Made by a program: the position numbers and the translations under genes | Notes under the pieces: model-generated | What the model was told of the DNA's origin: nothing | Database searches by the model: none | Seen by the model: only the letters and a program-made list of their open reading frames with translations | In this document: one piece after another, positions 10,839-22,287 of the stretch | How the letters are laid out: each line of letters starts with the position of its first letter | How positions within the stretch are numbered: position 1 is the stretch's first letter | Assembly (NCBI GenBank): GCA_023334545.1 | Contig: JAADVB010000071.1 | Location: 1-64,000, forward strand | Direction of reading: 5' to 3' | Length of the DNA: 64,000 nucleotides | Source: Salisapilia sapeloensis | Lineage: Eukaryota; Oomycota; Peronosporomycetes; Peronosporales; Salisapiliaceae

Positions 10839-12917
10839 ATAGGGAAAATGCACAATCGTTTTTCTTGTTTTATGCGCTTGGTAGTGCTCGTCAAGTAGGA
10901 AAGTTTGTCGAGTTGGAAAGAGAAGCTCTTTGCCGTTGTCTTGATGAAGCAGACTTTTCAATTATTTATCTGAGGTTGTTATAGCAATGGCATTCCAGTT
11001 TGACGACACGATCGTCGATAAGGATGACAGTATCCTCTTTTATTACCTGCCACATGAGGCTATGATAGTCTAGTGTACATGGCTCTTGCTGAGCAGAGTC
11101 TACTTGGTTTGAATAGAAACTTGTATCGCTTGCTTCTGTTGTCGTAATGAATATACTATTGCTTTGATTGTGAATGAGCGAGATGAGTATTGCTTTAGCT
11201 GTTAAAGATATGAGGTATACTCCGTCCATTTAGATTATACGCGTGTGCTGCGAGTACTGGTCTGAAGTAGAAAGTACTTGTTTCACGCTTTCCATGAAGA
11301 TGCGAGTGAGAGATAAGTATGAAGCGGTATTAATTGGATTGTCAAGACATGAGCTACCTCAAAGAATGCCATGTTTTCCGTATCAACAGACTACTGAAAG
11401 TTACTTCTTCAGCATGGGAGCTGCATAGGCACCACTCCTGAAGAGAGCATTTCAAAAGGTATGTCACGCCCTCACCTCGTTCTGTTGACCCTTTCCACCT
11501 TGCAGGAAGTTGAGCACGAGTAGAAGACTGGCAAGGTAGGACAGAGTGTTTGCAACGTTAAAACGTTATTGCTGTTGCGTTATGACCGAAGTCTTTGTCA
11601 AGTTTCTACGTGACCATGTTCAACTTGTCAAGATATGATACTGATAATGTAGATGAGTGAGAACAAGAGCAAGCCAATTTCATAGCTCGTATAGAGAATC
11701 TGTAGAAGCTTACAAGAGAAGATTTGACGGCAGCAGGTATCCTACCAACCTAGTGTGGTTTTAGGTAGAATCTTGTTATGCCTTTAGCATGTTTTTCGTG
11801 AGCTTTGATGCCAAGGATGCCTACCTCATAATGACCAGCGTTATTGTAGCAAAGCTCCTCATGTTTCGGAAGTAGTGCAGTCTGATGGTAAGAAAATCGT
11901 GACTCTGTTCATCTTTCCATTGAGCTTGTAAGGCACGTGCGTCTTAAAAGTTGAAGGTTCATTCCTGTCTATCAGATCACTCATCTGGACTTCGCTTTTT
12001 TTAAAAGTTGCACCATCATTCATGTGTTTCTGCAAGCAGATCACTGCTTAGTTCCAAGCTAAAATCCACGAAAAGATGACAGTGTCTTCCATCCTTGTTT
12101 GGTTTTACGTGGGGGTTCCATCAAAGTTCGATGTAAGTCTACTCGATCGGATGGAGCCGATACGAGTACTTGTTGGATAAACTATAAGGCCATTTAAAAA
12201 GGGCTTTCTAGCGTGCTTTCGTAGTGTGCTGTCGTATGCGTATTATTCGTTTTCGTGTACGAGTGCGACGTTGCCAGACAGTTTCATATTTAAACAGAGT
12301 ATCTGCCCCATGGTGGGTGCATCTACTGCCAAAAGCCGGATGTGCTTTAAATTGGAAACGAACTATTGTCATAGAATACTGAAACGAAGTATTTCGCTGC
12401 ATCCCACAAAAATGCGCCGGCGTTGGCCTGTGCTGAGCCCACTCACACCAGGCAAGTAGTCAATTCCTCTCCTTCCCACTAGTATACATATAAAGGTTAT
12501 TGGAGGAATTCTTTTCATGATGCAGAGATTGTGTCGCACCGGAATGCTTGTACTCACCTACTACTTGCCAGATACCTTCGGCAGCTTTACTCCAACTCTG
12601 AGCGGACAAGATTTTATGCACGCAGATTGCTTGTGCTCGAAAAGGTTAGCAAGCAAACTCCAAGTTACCATACGGTTCGGATTGGTCCATAATCCAGCAT
12701 GCAGAGACGATCATTGGTACAAAACCAACATTTTCCATCACTGATTACGTTTAGACTTTCAACCCTATCCCCATCGATCGATCGAATCCACCTTTTGGCA
12801 TTTGGAAGAGCAATCGAATTTCCACTTCATTCTTGATCTTGCTGTGTTTCGCCAAAGCTCCAGCACAGCAGACGCCTCGATCACAACGCCCACGGCAGCT
12901 CTTCATTTGAATCGGAT
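10839..12917. other. 2.1-kb gap without a supportable gene
   Basis: All frames are repeatedly closed. Short ORFs (for example 10966-11229, 11243-11428 and 12226-12459) lack biased codon use or recognisable motifs. The final 100 bases form the promoter and leader of the OvoA-like gene; TTCATTCTT at 12826-12834 resembles an oomycete initiator. Confidence 0.45.
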
Positions 12918-15263
12918 ATGCTCTCGATTACCCAATTTCCTCGTCGATTCCCAGCGGTCAACAAGCGCCCGTTGGGCTCAAGTCTTGCACGCCGTGCCAC
13001 CCAGGCCGTCACGTGCACCTGGATGCGTCAAGAAGCCGCCTTGACTGATGGCTCATCCCACATGCCTTTTTCCACCCTTCGTAATCCTCCTAAGCAAGTG
13101 ATTGCAACGAAAGACTTGTCGACATCGCCCGTGTCTAGCATTGCTGTCAAGAATGCATGTCGCAAGAATGTTGGTTCATTGATACCAAACTTAACTTATT
13201 CCAGGTCGCGCTCGTCCACGGCGTCTCCATCCGCTGTTGCTTCCGAAGACGACACGTACCTCTATGGTGAACGTAGCGAGGACTGGTACACCACGTCCTC
13301 TAGCCCGAAAAGTAACCCAAACTTTCCTGGCATCGTCGATGGACACCTCACATCATTAAATATGCCCAATCTGGCAACCTGCTCTCGTCAGGAGATGCTA
13401 AACTACTTTGATAATACATGGGCGCTCACGGACGCGCTTTTCGCCAGTCTCCAAGGTGAAGAGGCGTTCCTCTCCGCTCCACCGCACGGTCTTCGTCATC
13501 CTCTCATCTTCTACTACGGCCATGCCACGAGCTTTTATGTGAACAAATTTCTTGTTTCTGGACTCATCGAGGAGCCTGTGAATGCCCACTACGAACATAT
13601 CTTTGAAGTTGGCGTTGACGAAATGCGGTGGGACGATATGAGCAAGAATGAAATGAACTGGCCAAAGGTTAGTGAAGTGCACGCGTATCGTAAGACCGTG
13701 TACAAATTGATTCGAGACATCATTGAGACTCATCCTGGTTTGAACGACGGACATGAGCTGATTGACGAAAACCACCCGCTGTGGGCACTTAACATGACGC
13801 TGGAGCACGACCGTATTCACCTCGAAACGTCTTCCATGCTCATGCAAGAGCACCCGCTGCACTTTGTCCGCAAGCCAGAGCTCCTTCCAGACTACCACAA
13901 GACTGCGTACCGGATGTCAGTAGCCAAGCACCCAACAGTCGGCGAAGACTACCCTGCGAATGAACTCATCCCTGTGCAAGGTGGACAAGTCAAGGTCGGA
14001 AAGCCTCGAGACTACCCGTCCTACGGATGGGACAATGAATACGGAGAGCGCACCGTTGATGCTCCCTCCTGCCACGCCACAAGAGACCTCATTTCGAACG
14101 GTCAGTTCTGGGAGTTCGTCGCTGATGGAGGCTACCTTGAGCGCTCCTACTGGAGTGAAGAAGGCTGGGGCTGGAGATGTTTCCGTAACACCAAGTGGCC
14201 GCAGTTCTGGATTGCAGATGGACCTGCGGGCAGCCACCAGTACAAGCTCCGAGCGTTGTTCGATGAGATTGAAATGCAGTGGGACTGGCCAGCACAAGTG
14301 AACTATCACGAAGCACAAGCTTTCTGTCGATGGAAGAACTTGCAGGATGGAAATACGCAAGAAAAGTTCTATCATGTGAACACGGAACCGATTCATCAAC
14401 TCATGCGCAATGGGTACGACAAGTCCGAGAATACCCAAAATGACATGAGTCTGCAGTCGTTGGAAAAGAACAAGTCTGTTGCCACACAACACCAGCGAAA
14501 TCTAAGTGTCTCCCACCTGTCATTCACACCTGTAGACTCTTTCCCAGCATCTGACAATGGGTTCCGTGACGTATTTGGTAACGCGTGGGAGTGGTGTGAA
14601 GACAGCTTCGCACCGTTGCATGGCTTCCGTGTTCACAAGTACTATGATGACTTTAGCTCCCCGTGTTTCGATGGCGAACACCAGGTGATCATGGGTGGAT
14701 CGTTCATCAGCAGTGGTGATAATGGCAGTAGCAAATTTGCTCGCTACCACTTCCGTCCACACTTTTTCCAACACGCTTCCTTCCGTCTCGTGTCACAGGA
14801 CATTGATGAGAAACACTTCATTACTTTGGCTACTACCGACGTGAATGCTCCTGAGCCTCACACCAAACCCGATCCGTTCCGTACGAGTGAACAAGTGCGT
14901 GTGGGTGTCACGGAAGATGAGCGACACAGCTACGAAACGCTCGTGGATGAAGTCCAGCGTCGCTCTGAGATGGCATTGAATGCCTTTGTACAGTCCATTG
15001 GTGATGCAGGCAATGACGAAAGTAGCTTCTTGGTTCGTGACGGCCTTGCAGGAGTGCAGCAACTGCGCGACCAGGTCGCTCCTGGTGAGTACCTCGTCGT
15101 CATCGTACCGGATGATGAAGTGTCCGAGATCGAATCCGTGCTTTCGGGTGAGTTCGACAAAGGCAAAGTGCAACGTGTTCCTGTCTTCCAGCCAGAGGAA
15201 GGTCAAGGCGGCGTGCTTTCTGCCCAGACTGCCATGGCTTGGAAAAGAAAAACCGTCGCGTAA
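12918..15263 (+). CDS. ovoA: OvoA-like 5-histidylcysteine sulfoxide synthase, no methyltransferase domain seen
   Basis: OvoA couples cysteine to the imidazole of histidine with oxygen and non-haem iron, the first step of ovothiol synthesis. Residues about 110-320 form the DinB-like iron-binding helical domain with the OvoA signature LEHDRIHLETSS near residue 295 (HxxxHxE); a further candidate iron-ligand His lies upstream in YYGHATSF. Residues about 335-620 are a formylglycine-generating-enzyme/sulfatase-modifying fold (FRDVFGNAWEWCED, IMGGSFISSGD, RYHFRPHFFQHASFRLVS). Bacterial and animal OvoA continue into a SAM methyltransferase. Here the last 160 residues have no Gly-rich SAM motif and look unrelated. 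The first 100 residues are Ser/Arg-rich and could be a targeting sequence; an in-frame intron may end near 13203 (a CTTAACTTATTCCAG-like acceptor). EgtB-type ergothioneine synthase is the main alternative, but the LETSS motif favours OvoA. Confidence 0.85.
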   Translation: MLSITQFPRRFPAVNKRPLGSSLARRATQAVTCTWMRQEAALTDGSSHMPFSTLRNPPKQVIATKDLSTSPVSSIAVKNACRKNVGSLIPNLTYSRSRSSTASPSAVASEDDTYLYGERSEDWYTTSSSPKSNPNFPGIVDGHLTSLNMPNLATCSRQEMLNYFDNTWALTDALFASLQGEEAFLSAPPHGLRHPLIFYYGHATSFYVNKFLVSGLIEEPVNAHYEHIFEVGVDEMRWDDMSKNEMNWPKVSEVHAYRKTVYKLIRDIIETHPGLNDGHELIDENHPLWALNMTLEHDRIHLETSSMLMQEHPLHFVRKPELLPDYHKTAYRMSVAKHPTVGEDYPANELIPVQGGQVKVGKPRDYPSYGWDNEYGERTVDAPSCHATRDLISNGQFWEFVADGGYLERSYWSEEGWGWRCFRNTKWPQFWIADGPAGSHQYKLRALFDEIEMQWDWPAQVNYHEAQAFCRWKNLQDGNTQEKFYHVNTEPIHQLMRNGYDKSENTQNDMSLQSLEKNKSVATQHQRNLSVSHLSFTPVDSFPASDNGFRDVFGNAWEWCEDSFAPLHGFRVHKYYDDFSSPCFDGEHQVIMGGSFISSGDNGSSKFARYHFRPHFFQHASFRLVSQDIDEKHFITLATTDVNAPEPHTKPDPFRTSEQVRVGVTEDERHSYETLVDEVQRRSEMALNAFVQSIGDAGNDESSFLVRDGLAGVQQLRDQVAPGEYLVVIVPDDEVSEIESVLSGEFDKGKVQRVPVFQPEEGQGGVLSAQTAMAWKRKTVA

Positions 15264-15375
15264 AGCGTACTAACGTCCTACTGACAGACATTCTTGCTCT
15301 TTCATAACACGACCTTGCAAAACAATGATGCTTTTACTCTACTTTATCATCTTTATACTTGCCAACCACGTTCAG

Positions 15376-18300
15376 TTAAGCATCTACACTTTCTCTTCCA
15401 GCAGGACATGCAGAGCTAGCGAATGGGCAGAATGCACATTCGATGAACTGAGGCTCTGGTGCAAACTCACCTCGACGCATACGCTTGACGATATCCTCTA
15501 CCATTGTTTCCACTTCCTCAGCAAGATGAGGTTCATGCTCAATTCGATCATTTGCCTTTCCTAAGCTCTCGTCCTGCCTTCCAATAACTTCGACTGTTGC
15601 TGCATGAGGTGCTTGGCCGAATACTTTTTCGTACGCATACATATACAGCTTTAGCTGCAGTCGATCCTTACGGATGGCAGCTGCCCCTCTTGCCGTGCCG
15701 TTCATGCTTGTCTTGAATTCCTGGATAAATGCTTTGCCAGTTTTGCGATCACGATCTACGCGGTCCCATACGCCTTTCAATTGGACACCTGCTGCATCTA
15801 TGTCGACCGTAAAAGGTTCTTCCACTAGCTCCACGTGTGCATCTCGATGACGAGTACAAAAGGATAGAATATCACTCTCTCCTTGCTGCACCATCGTATC
15901 CACTTGATCTGGACCCCAGAGCAAGTAGTTATCTGTTTCCAGTGTCTTACGGAAGGTGCTAAAGGCTGCGTCAACTGCTTGATCAAAATCGGAATTTTCA
16001 AGCGAAAACATAGATGAAAACGTTGCAACACCTTCATGTACAGCTCGACCATACATCATGGCAGTGTTAGGTGGCGTCGGTAGCTTCATCACTCGACTCA
16101 GATAGTACCGATGAGGACATCGCAAGTACTCTTGTACTTGTGTAAAAGACAAATGGGACGGTTCATAGCTATCAAAGTGTCTACATCGTTGGTCCATTTC
16201 GTCCTTACTTTCAATATCCTTTGGCACGTGGATTAACTCTTGGTCTTGTAGAAAGTAATCTTGAAAGTATCGACTCACTTGCTCCTTCTTCGACTTACCA
16301 TTCGAAATATCTGCATAGGACACAACTACGCGTTTCGTTGGAAGCAAAAGTGCTTGTGCTAGTAGATCGTCACAACTGTTTAAAAGTTGCTGCCGATTCT
16401 GAATCGGCTTTGGTGCTTTCATCAAAGCCTCTGGAAGTGGTAACGTTACGCGACTTAACCGACCAGGGAACTTGTTGTCCTTCATACACGCTAGAAACAG
16501 CGTCGACGTTTTCTCTACCACCGTTAACATCGATCGCATGGATAGAGGCAACACACGAATCGTCGGATATGTCGATTTTTCCACTGATGACGAGTCGTAT
16601 AGAGGAGCTGGTACCCAAGCTGAGCGTAGTTTCATGAGGTACGGAACTACCAGCGGTGACTGATTACTTTGCACCATCCTCTCCGCAGTTTCAATTTCAC
16701 GAAGAAAGTCAGCAACAGCCACAACCTCCCGTTCTTCTTCACTGGTCGATGGGTCCAGAAGTTCTTTCGTACCACCTACACTGTCTGTGAGTAGACTAGA
16801 GATACAACATTAGAGATAGAAAGACGTACCGGTGGCATCCAAGAAGGTTTGAATGATCTCCTGAACAGACATTTGATGACACTTATCTCTTAAGTCGTCA
16901 ATTAGAGACAGAAACGCCGATGTTTTTTGTACTCCATCTTGAATCACATCTTCACCGAGTGCTAATCGTCCATCATTCGAGTACGAAGAGTACTTAATAG
17001 AAGCTCCGTTACTTTTGACAAATTTAGATAGTACGACTGACAGATCGACAGAGCTTTTGCTCTCGTGTTCCATCAGTACTGACAAGAGACTTGGTGGAAA
17101 GCTAAAGGATGGTGATCGGAGGACGTTGTATAGATAACTAGAGTCACTTGGATAACAAAGAGCGACGAGAAGAGAGTAAATCGTGTTCACACGAGGCTAT
17201 GAAAAGTAGATTTAGCATTCTCAAGACCAGAATAGAGTAATGTAAACGTACCTCATCGAAAAGGTGATTGTCACCACGAAGACCATAGCCTTCTACGTGA
17301 ATACCCTGCTGGACTAAACTTCTCGAGACTCTCCGCACGTCCGGAAAACTCGGACACATGACCACCATCGATGCGTCATCACCTTTTCCATCATCCCATA
17401 GTTCCTTTATACGCTTTACGATGCCTCTTACTTCGTCCTCTGGTGTTGCATACGCAGAATATTCTACTCTAGGTCGATGCGAACTGTTATCGTCCATCAG
17501 ATCTTGAGTGGTACGAATCTGATGCTTCTCTTGAAGTACTGAAGCAAGCCTTGTCCCATTGGATTGATCTGTTTCAGACTCCACTTCAAACGTCGTAAGC
17601 TGTTGGATAGTCTTTGCTGAAGTTATATCTGCTATCAGATCGATCATGGCAGGAGTCATGGCCTGTAGATGTTCCACGGCGATATCTGTGTACTCTGTCA
17701 TGACAGCCTTTAATAGCTCTTGCTCCTGTAATGTCTGAAGCACTACTCCATCCCATGTCGTTAGATTCTGATCATCTAGTAACGTACTAAGAGCATGATA
17801 AGCTGCAGCTAACTTTGCATCGTCCAGTCCATTGTCCGTGCTCTGCAAGTCTTTCGATTCGGACGCGAAGGAGCTATAGGCCGACGGAGAGATACCCTGC
17901 TGCTGTAGCAGCTGGAAGAATTTGACTAGTTCCTGTACAAAGCGACGCGTCTGCATCGAATCAGGAGATGTCCGGAAGCTTGGATGAAGGTCATGAAAGG
18001 CAGGTAAGGACTGCAGATTGTGAAGTATGAAGGCGCCAAGCTTGGAACTTGATACCATACGCTAAAAACAAATGAGTCGTGGAATCGATAGCGTGGTAAG
18101 CAAGAAGGAATGTACCCTATTTCGTCCACCTTCCTCCAATATCAATTGACACCACTCATGTAGTCCGAGAACGGTGTGTCCCTGTCGTTCAAGTGCATAC
18201 AGTGGCATACGATCTTCTAGAGAGCGAGAAAGCGGTGCATCCTCACTGGACGTAGCTGTCAGCACTAGCCACCGCTTCTTATCTGCCTTTATTTCGTCTG

Positions 18301-18490
18301 TCTCCAACAACTCAGGAAGCATCCGAGCATTCACTTGCTTCTGCACCGCTGAAATGGATGCTGCTTGCACCTGAACATGCTTGCAACTTTCTCTAGCATT
18401 TCCAGCATACTCTCTACTTCTCAAAACCACAGAACGCAGCACATATCCACCATGCTTGGCGCTCCATCCCTGCCGGCCGACCCGAAGCAT
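15376..18490 (-). CDS. AddB-like Fe-S PD-(D/E)XK nuclease with degenerate UvrD-like helicase region
   Basis: Exons 18490-18116, 18061-17252, 17196-16830 and 16784-15376 join to 986 residues; the introns are 54, 55 and 45 nt, all GT-AG and in phase. The C-terminal 260 residues form a PD-(D/E)XK nuclease of the RecB/AddB/Cas4 type: a Cys in EYLRCPHRYYL, GRAVHEG, GVWDRVDRD, the catalytic QEFKTS (ExK), and a final CxxCxxxxxxC cluster (CAFCPFASSAC). With the upstream Cys this is the usual set of four Fe-S ligands. The middle resembles a superfamily-1 helicase C-terminal half (DEPRVNTIYSLLVAL, YNVLRSPSFSF), but I see no Walker A motif, as in AddB, where the helicase part is inactive. It probably processes DNA ends in the nucleus or an organelle. 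The start is ATG 18490; a non-ATG frame extends 12 bases further. It is divergent from RPS13, 140 bases apart. Confidence 0.72.
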
Positions 18491-18596
18491 GAATAATTGC
18501 AAAATATCATGTGGAAGCGTAAATTACAAATATATTTCCAAGTACAGTTGTGGTACAGAACGATTGGCTGCCAACCACTACGCTCGCATCAAAGTA

Positions 18597-18614
18597 GCTC
18601 ACTCCATATTTTTC
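18597..18614 (+). promoter_or_regulatory. Oomycete initiator-like element of the RPS13 gene
   Basis: GCTCACTCCATATTTTTC matches the oomycete initiator core (YCAYTYY within GCTCATTYYNCAWTTT) and lies 17 bases before the ATG. An inverted CCAAT (ATTGG) sits about 30 bases upstream. The 140-base gap serves two divergent genes. Confidence 0.55.
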
Positions 18615-18630
18615 ATCCACTCGAGCAACC

Positions 18631-19283
18631 ATGGGACGCATGCACAGTCGTGGAAAGGGTATCTCCAAGTCGGCCAAGCCGTACAAGCGTACGCCTCCTT
18701 CGTGGCTGAAGGTGACGGCTGACGACGTCGAAGACCAGATCTGCAAGTTCGCCAAGAAGGGTCTTACGCCGTCGCAGATCGGTGTCATCCTCCGTGACTC
18801 GCACGGCATTGCCCAGGTCAAGAGCGTTACGGGCACCAAGATCGTCCGTCTTCTCAAGAAGAACGGTAAACTCTTTATTCTTTGCTAGCGTACTATACAC
18901 GAACTGACCAGCGTTATGTCTGTTTATCCACTTGGATTATCCCCACCCCACTCGATTGCATTGTGTTCATGCTCGGTATTACCTGGACGCACGATAATTT
19001 CTAAAAATTATTCGTTTGACGTGGGGATATGCGGGTATTATGCAACTCAAACATCTTCTCAGGCCTTGCCCCGGAAATCCCGGAAGACCTTTACATGCTC
19101 ATCAAGAAGGCTGTGGCCGTCCGCAAGCACCTTGAGCGCAACCGTCAGGACAAGGACTCTAAGTTCCGTCTGATTCTTATCGAGTCGCGTATCCACCGTC
19201 TCGGACGTTACTACCGTCAGACGCGTAAGCTTTCGCCGAACTGGAAGTACGAGTCCGCCACGGCCTCGACGCTTGTCGCCTAA
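18631..19283 (+). CDS. RPS13: 40S ribosomal protein S13 (uS15)
   Basis: A component of the small ribosomal subunit. Exon 1 (18631-18865) encodes [20 protein letters not shown] and continues to LLKKNG. Exon 2 (19063-19283) continues [20 protein letters not shown] and ends in STLVA. The joined product is 151 residues, exactly the usual length of eukaryotic S13. The intron is 197 nt, about three times longer than any other resolved here, and contains a perfect 9-bp inverted pair (see findings). An initiator-like element lies directly upstream. The stop is 37 bases from the convergent stop of the TRAF-finger gene. Confidence 0.97.
18866..19062 (+). other. Unusually long, structured intron of RPS13
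   Basis: A 197-nt GT-AG intron. TATCCCCAC (18938-18946) is perfectly complementary to GTGGGGATA (19021-19029). Inside that pair, ACGATAATTT (18991-19000) pairs with AAATTATTCGT (19005-19015) with one bulged base. I found no box C (RTGATGA), so a C/D snoRNA is not supported. Confidence 0.6.
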
Positions 19284-19320
19284 GTCTTTCACTTTCTAAG
19301 AAATGAAACGCTGTCCCATT

Positions 19321-22287
19321 TCACCGGGTGATCATTCCCTTTTCGTGTTGTCTCTTTCGTGCGTTTTGAACCATCTCAATCTCTCGTCGCATCAATCGAC
19401 TTTTACAATCTAGTGCCAAATGTCTTCCGACTGCCTTCGCCTTCACAGACTCTGGACAGTCTAGCTGTGGACACTCAACGAGTCGATTGGGGCACTCAGC
19501 TCTGTAGTGCTCACGCATGAATCTGTTCTTGACCATTACGCCACAACCTAATTCGCACTCCTCGAGCTCTTCCTTCGCGTGATACCTGTCGACTAAAAGT
19601 TCTCGATATCGCTTTCGTTCACATCGATTCTTGTTGTGCTGACTTTGGTCGCAGAATCGATACAATCGTCCACAACCTACTTCTCGGCAAGCGACCATCC
19701 GATGAGGACATTCCAACCGATGATGCTTTTCCAAGTGGACCATCAAAACGTCCGCTTGGCACTGCTGTCGACATGGAACTTTTACATGTAAGCGATCGGA
19801 AGCACGTTGTGCCAAGTGTTGTAGTCGTTGATTAATGACACAGCTCGATGATTCTCGTAGTGATGGTGTTGGCAACGCACCGAACTTGTGGCGAAGTTCT
19901 GGGGTGTCCAGTGCGACCCATTTTGTATAAATACAGGCTACTCGAGGACGTGAGAGCGACATATCGTCAACGGCATCTCCCATAGCTTCTTCTAGTGTCC
20001 AATACCCGAGCATTCGACCGGTATTGTAGAGTGTTGTGACTGGTAGGACAGTCGATGCAAACTGTTGTATTTTACTAACTGTCCTCACTTCCTTCCAATA
20101 CCGGATTTCTTTGATAAAGCCTTGGAAGGACTCGGATGGAGCTGATGAACCAATATATTCCAAGGGCAGTTGAAACGTGCCTGCTTTCGTTGCCTTTAAA
20201 ACGCCATCAACGTAGACTTGGAGCTCCGTAGCGGAAGCAGAGAGGGTCAAATGGGTCCATTGATTCCTCGGTAACTTGACCTTGAGATCAACTGCCCCTC
20301 TCTTGCGAGATGTCTGTCGGAAGAAAACGAGACTACCTTTATGTGAAAGAGAGATGGCGTTGCTGTAAGAAGAAGCAATGACGTGTCGACCACGCCTTGC
20401 TAGTAATTCCACTGGCATTGAGTCTGATAGAATAGCGAGCTTGCTATCCACTTTAGCCAATTCTCTCTCATACTTTCTACGCAAGCGCACGGCATCGTCA
20501 GCATCCTCAACGACATTTTCAAGCTGCTCTTGGATTTGAGAACGCTTTCGAAGAGCTACTTGCTGCTTCTTTTGTGTCGATGCCGTATTAGAGCTAGATG
20601 CAGGTCGAATGCGTGCGCACCACTTTTGAGTACTTGCAACCATCTCCTTCGCTTCTTCATCCAGCAGACTAGCTAAGGATGAACGCTGCTCAAGAATCTT
20701 CATTGTTTGATCCTTTACAGCCGCCTGTATTGCTTCTTTCTCCTCTTTCGTTTTGACAGATAAAAGTAGTTGATTTGCTTCTTGGACATAAACTTCTACC
20801 CATCCTTTTGCAAGCTCACTGGTTTTACGAGCGGTTGATACTCCTTTTTCAGCAGCACCAGACTCTTCTGCTAATGCTTTTGCTGTCACAGTCATTGCAG
20901 CAGATAAAGCTTTTCCTTTAGCCTTCCGTTGTGTCGACTTGATTGCTCTAAATTTCTTGTTGCACTCTTCTGCTTGCACCTTCCATTTTACTAGTTCGTT
21001 TTGGCTATTTAGTTGTACTTCGTACTGCTTTAATGCCGCATACATCAAGCCTAGCACATCTTCTTGTTCGTCTATCATCCACAAGTAATATTCTGCTGTC
21101 CAAGGTGGAGCTTCATCCTTCTTACTAGATATCTCGTCTACATCTAGACTAGTACGTAGATTTATCCGAGCATCGGCATTGACTGGAAACTGCAATAGTG
21201 TACGATGTTTTGCCAAAGCTGTGAAGTCTTCGTGTAGGTGCCTTTCACGCCATCGTAACTGAACTTTGCAGCCATGGAGGCTGTTCTTGCAACGCACCAC
21301 TCTACTGATGCATTCCTCTTTCCAATGCTTCGGCATCTTCCCCCTTTTAATGCTCTCGCCACACTCCGGGCATGCAACAGCTTCATTTTGACGCCGAGCA
21401 CGCTCGGCGAGATCATTCCGGAGCAGTGTGACGCTGCATTCAGTCTTGACATGATGATCGAAATCCTCGACAGGCACCCATTCGACACAGCCTCTCTCTG
21501 CATTCGGACAAGGTCGTTCTCGCTTTGGACACTCATCCTCTTGATGATCTAGCAACTTACGTTTGGGAACAATGTTTTCACACCAGTCACACACTGTTGT
21601 CTCACTAAGTTTCTCCGCATCTCGAGCGATAGCTGCACGACGCTGGGCAACGATGCATTCGTTCTGCATATGTAAGTCGGTGCTATCGGCTGGAAAGGTC
21701 ATCTCGCATCCCCATTCCGCAAAAGAGCATGGTACAATACGCTTTGGACAATCGTGCAGCTGATGTTGTCTTAGCTGTTTTTTACTTAGTAACGGAGACG
21801 AGCCTGTATCTCCTTGACACCTTTCACACTGATGAATTGGATCCAGGCCGGATGCGTGATTCTGTAGAATCTGCCTCGTCTTTTTAGCAGTGAGGCAGTC
21901 TAAAAGTTCATGCTTTCTTCGCTCATACGCTGGAAATGACTTCCCACAACCAGGTTTCAAGCATCGGATCCTTCTATACGTGCACAACGTTTCTTTATGG
22001 CGTTGATATTGAGTTACCAAAACCTCTTCGCCGCATTCGCAAAACAGTACACTTTGGTTTGAAGAGTTTGGAGGTGACAGCTTCTGTAGGTAGAATATTC
22101 AGAGAGGTGATCAGTTTAATATGAAGGTTAGTCGTATAGGAAATCAGAAAGAAATTACAGGGGACGAGCGTAGTTTTATAGACGGCGGCTTTTTGACTGG
22201 AGTAGTTTCTATCTTGTTCAATAGATCACGACGCTGTCTTTCAATTTGTTCCAAGGATTGAGCAATTGCACGTCTACATGAACGCAT
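19321..22287 (-). CDS. TRAF-type zinc-finger protein with coiled coil and central LamG-like lectin fold
   Basis: Exons 22287-22159 and 22083-19321 (75-nt intron, phase 0) give 963 residues. The first exon (MRSCRRAIAQSLEQIERQRR) is short and basic, and an in-frame stop lies just upstream. The N-terminal third carries at least five Cys/His modules of the TRAF/SIAH-type zinc-finger kind (CECGEEV, CLKPGCGKSF, CDWCENIVPKR, CPECGESIKRG, often followed by HxxxxC). A Glu/Lys/Ala-rich helical, probably coiled-coil region follows at about 390-560. Then comes a concanavalin/LamG-like beta sandwich (WTHLTLSASATELQVYVDG ... GFIKEIRYWKEVRT). At the C-terminus more TRAF-type fingers appear (CPHRMVACREVGCGRLY, CELGCGVMVKNRF). 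Such fingers bind proteins, often in ubiquitin signalling; no RING is seen. Function unknown. Confidence 0.8.

Noticed and set aside
18866-19062. C/D-box snoRNA in the RPS13 intron (as U14 in animals)
   Set aside because: No RTGATGA box C is present, although a CTGA occurs. The stem structure remains unexplained.
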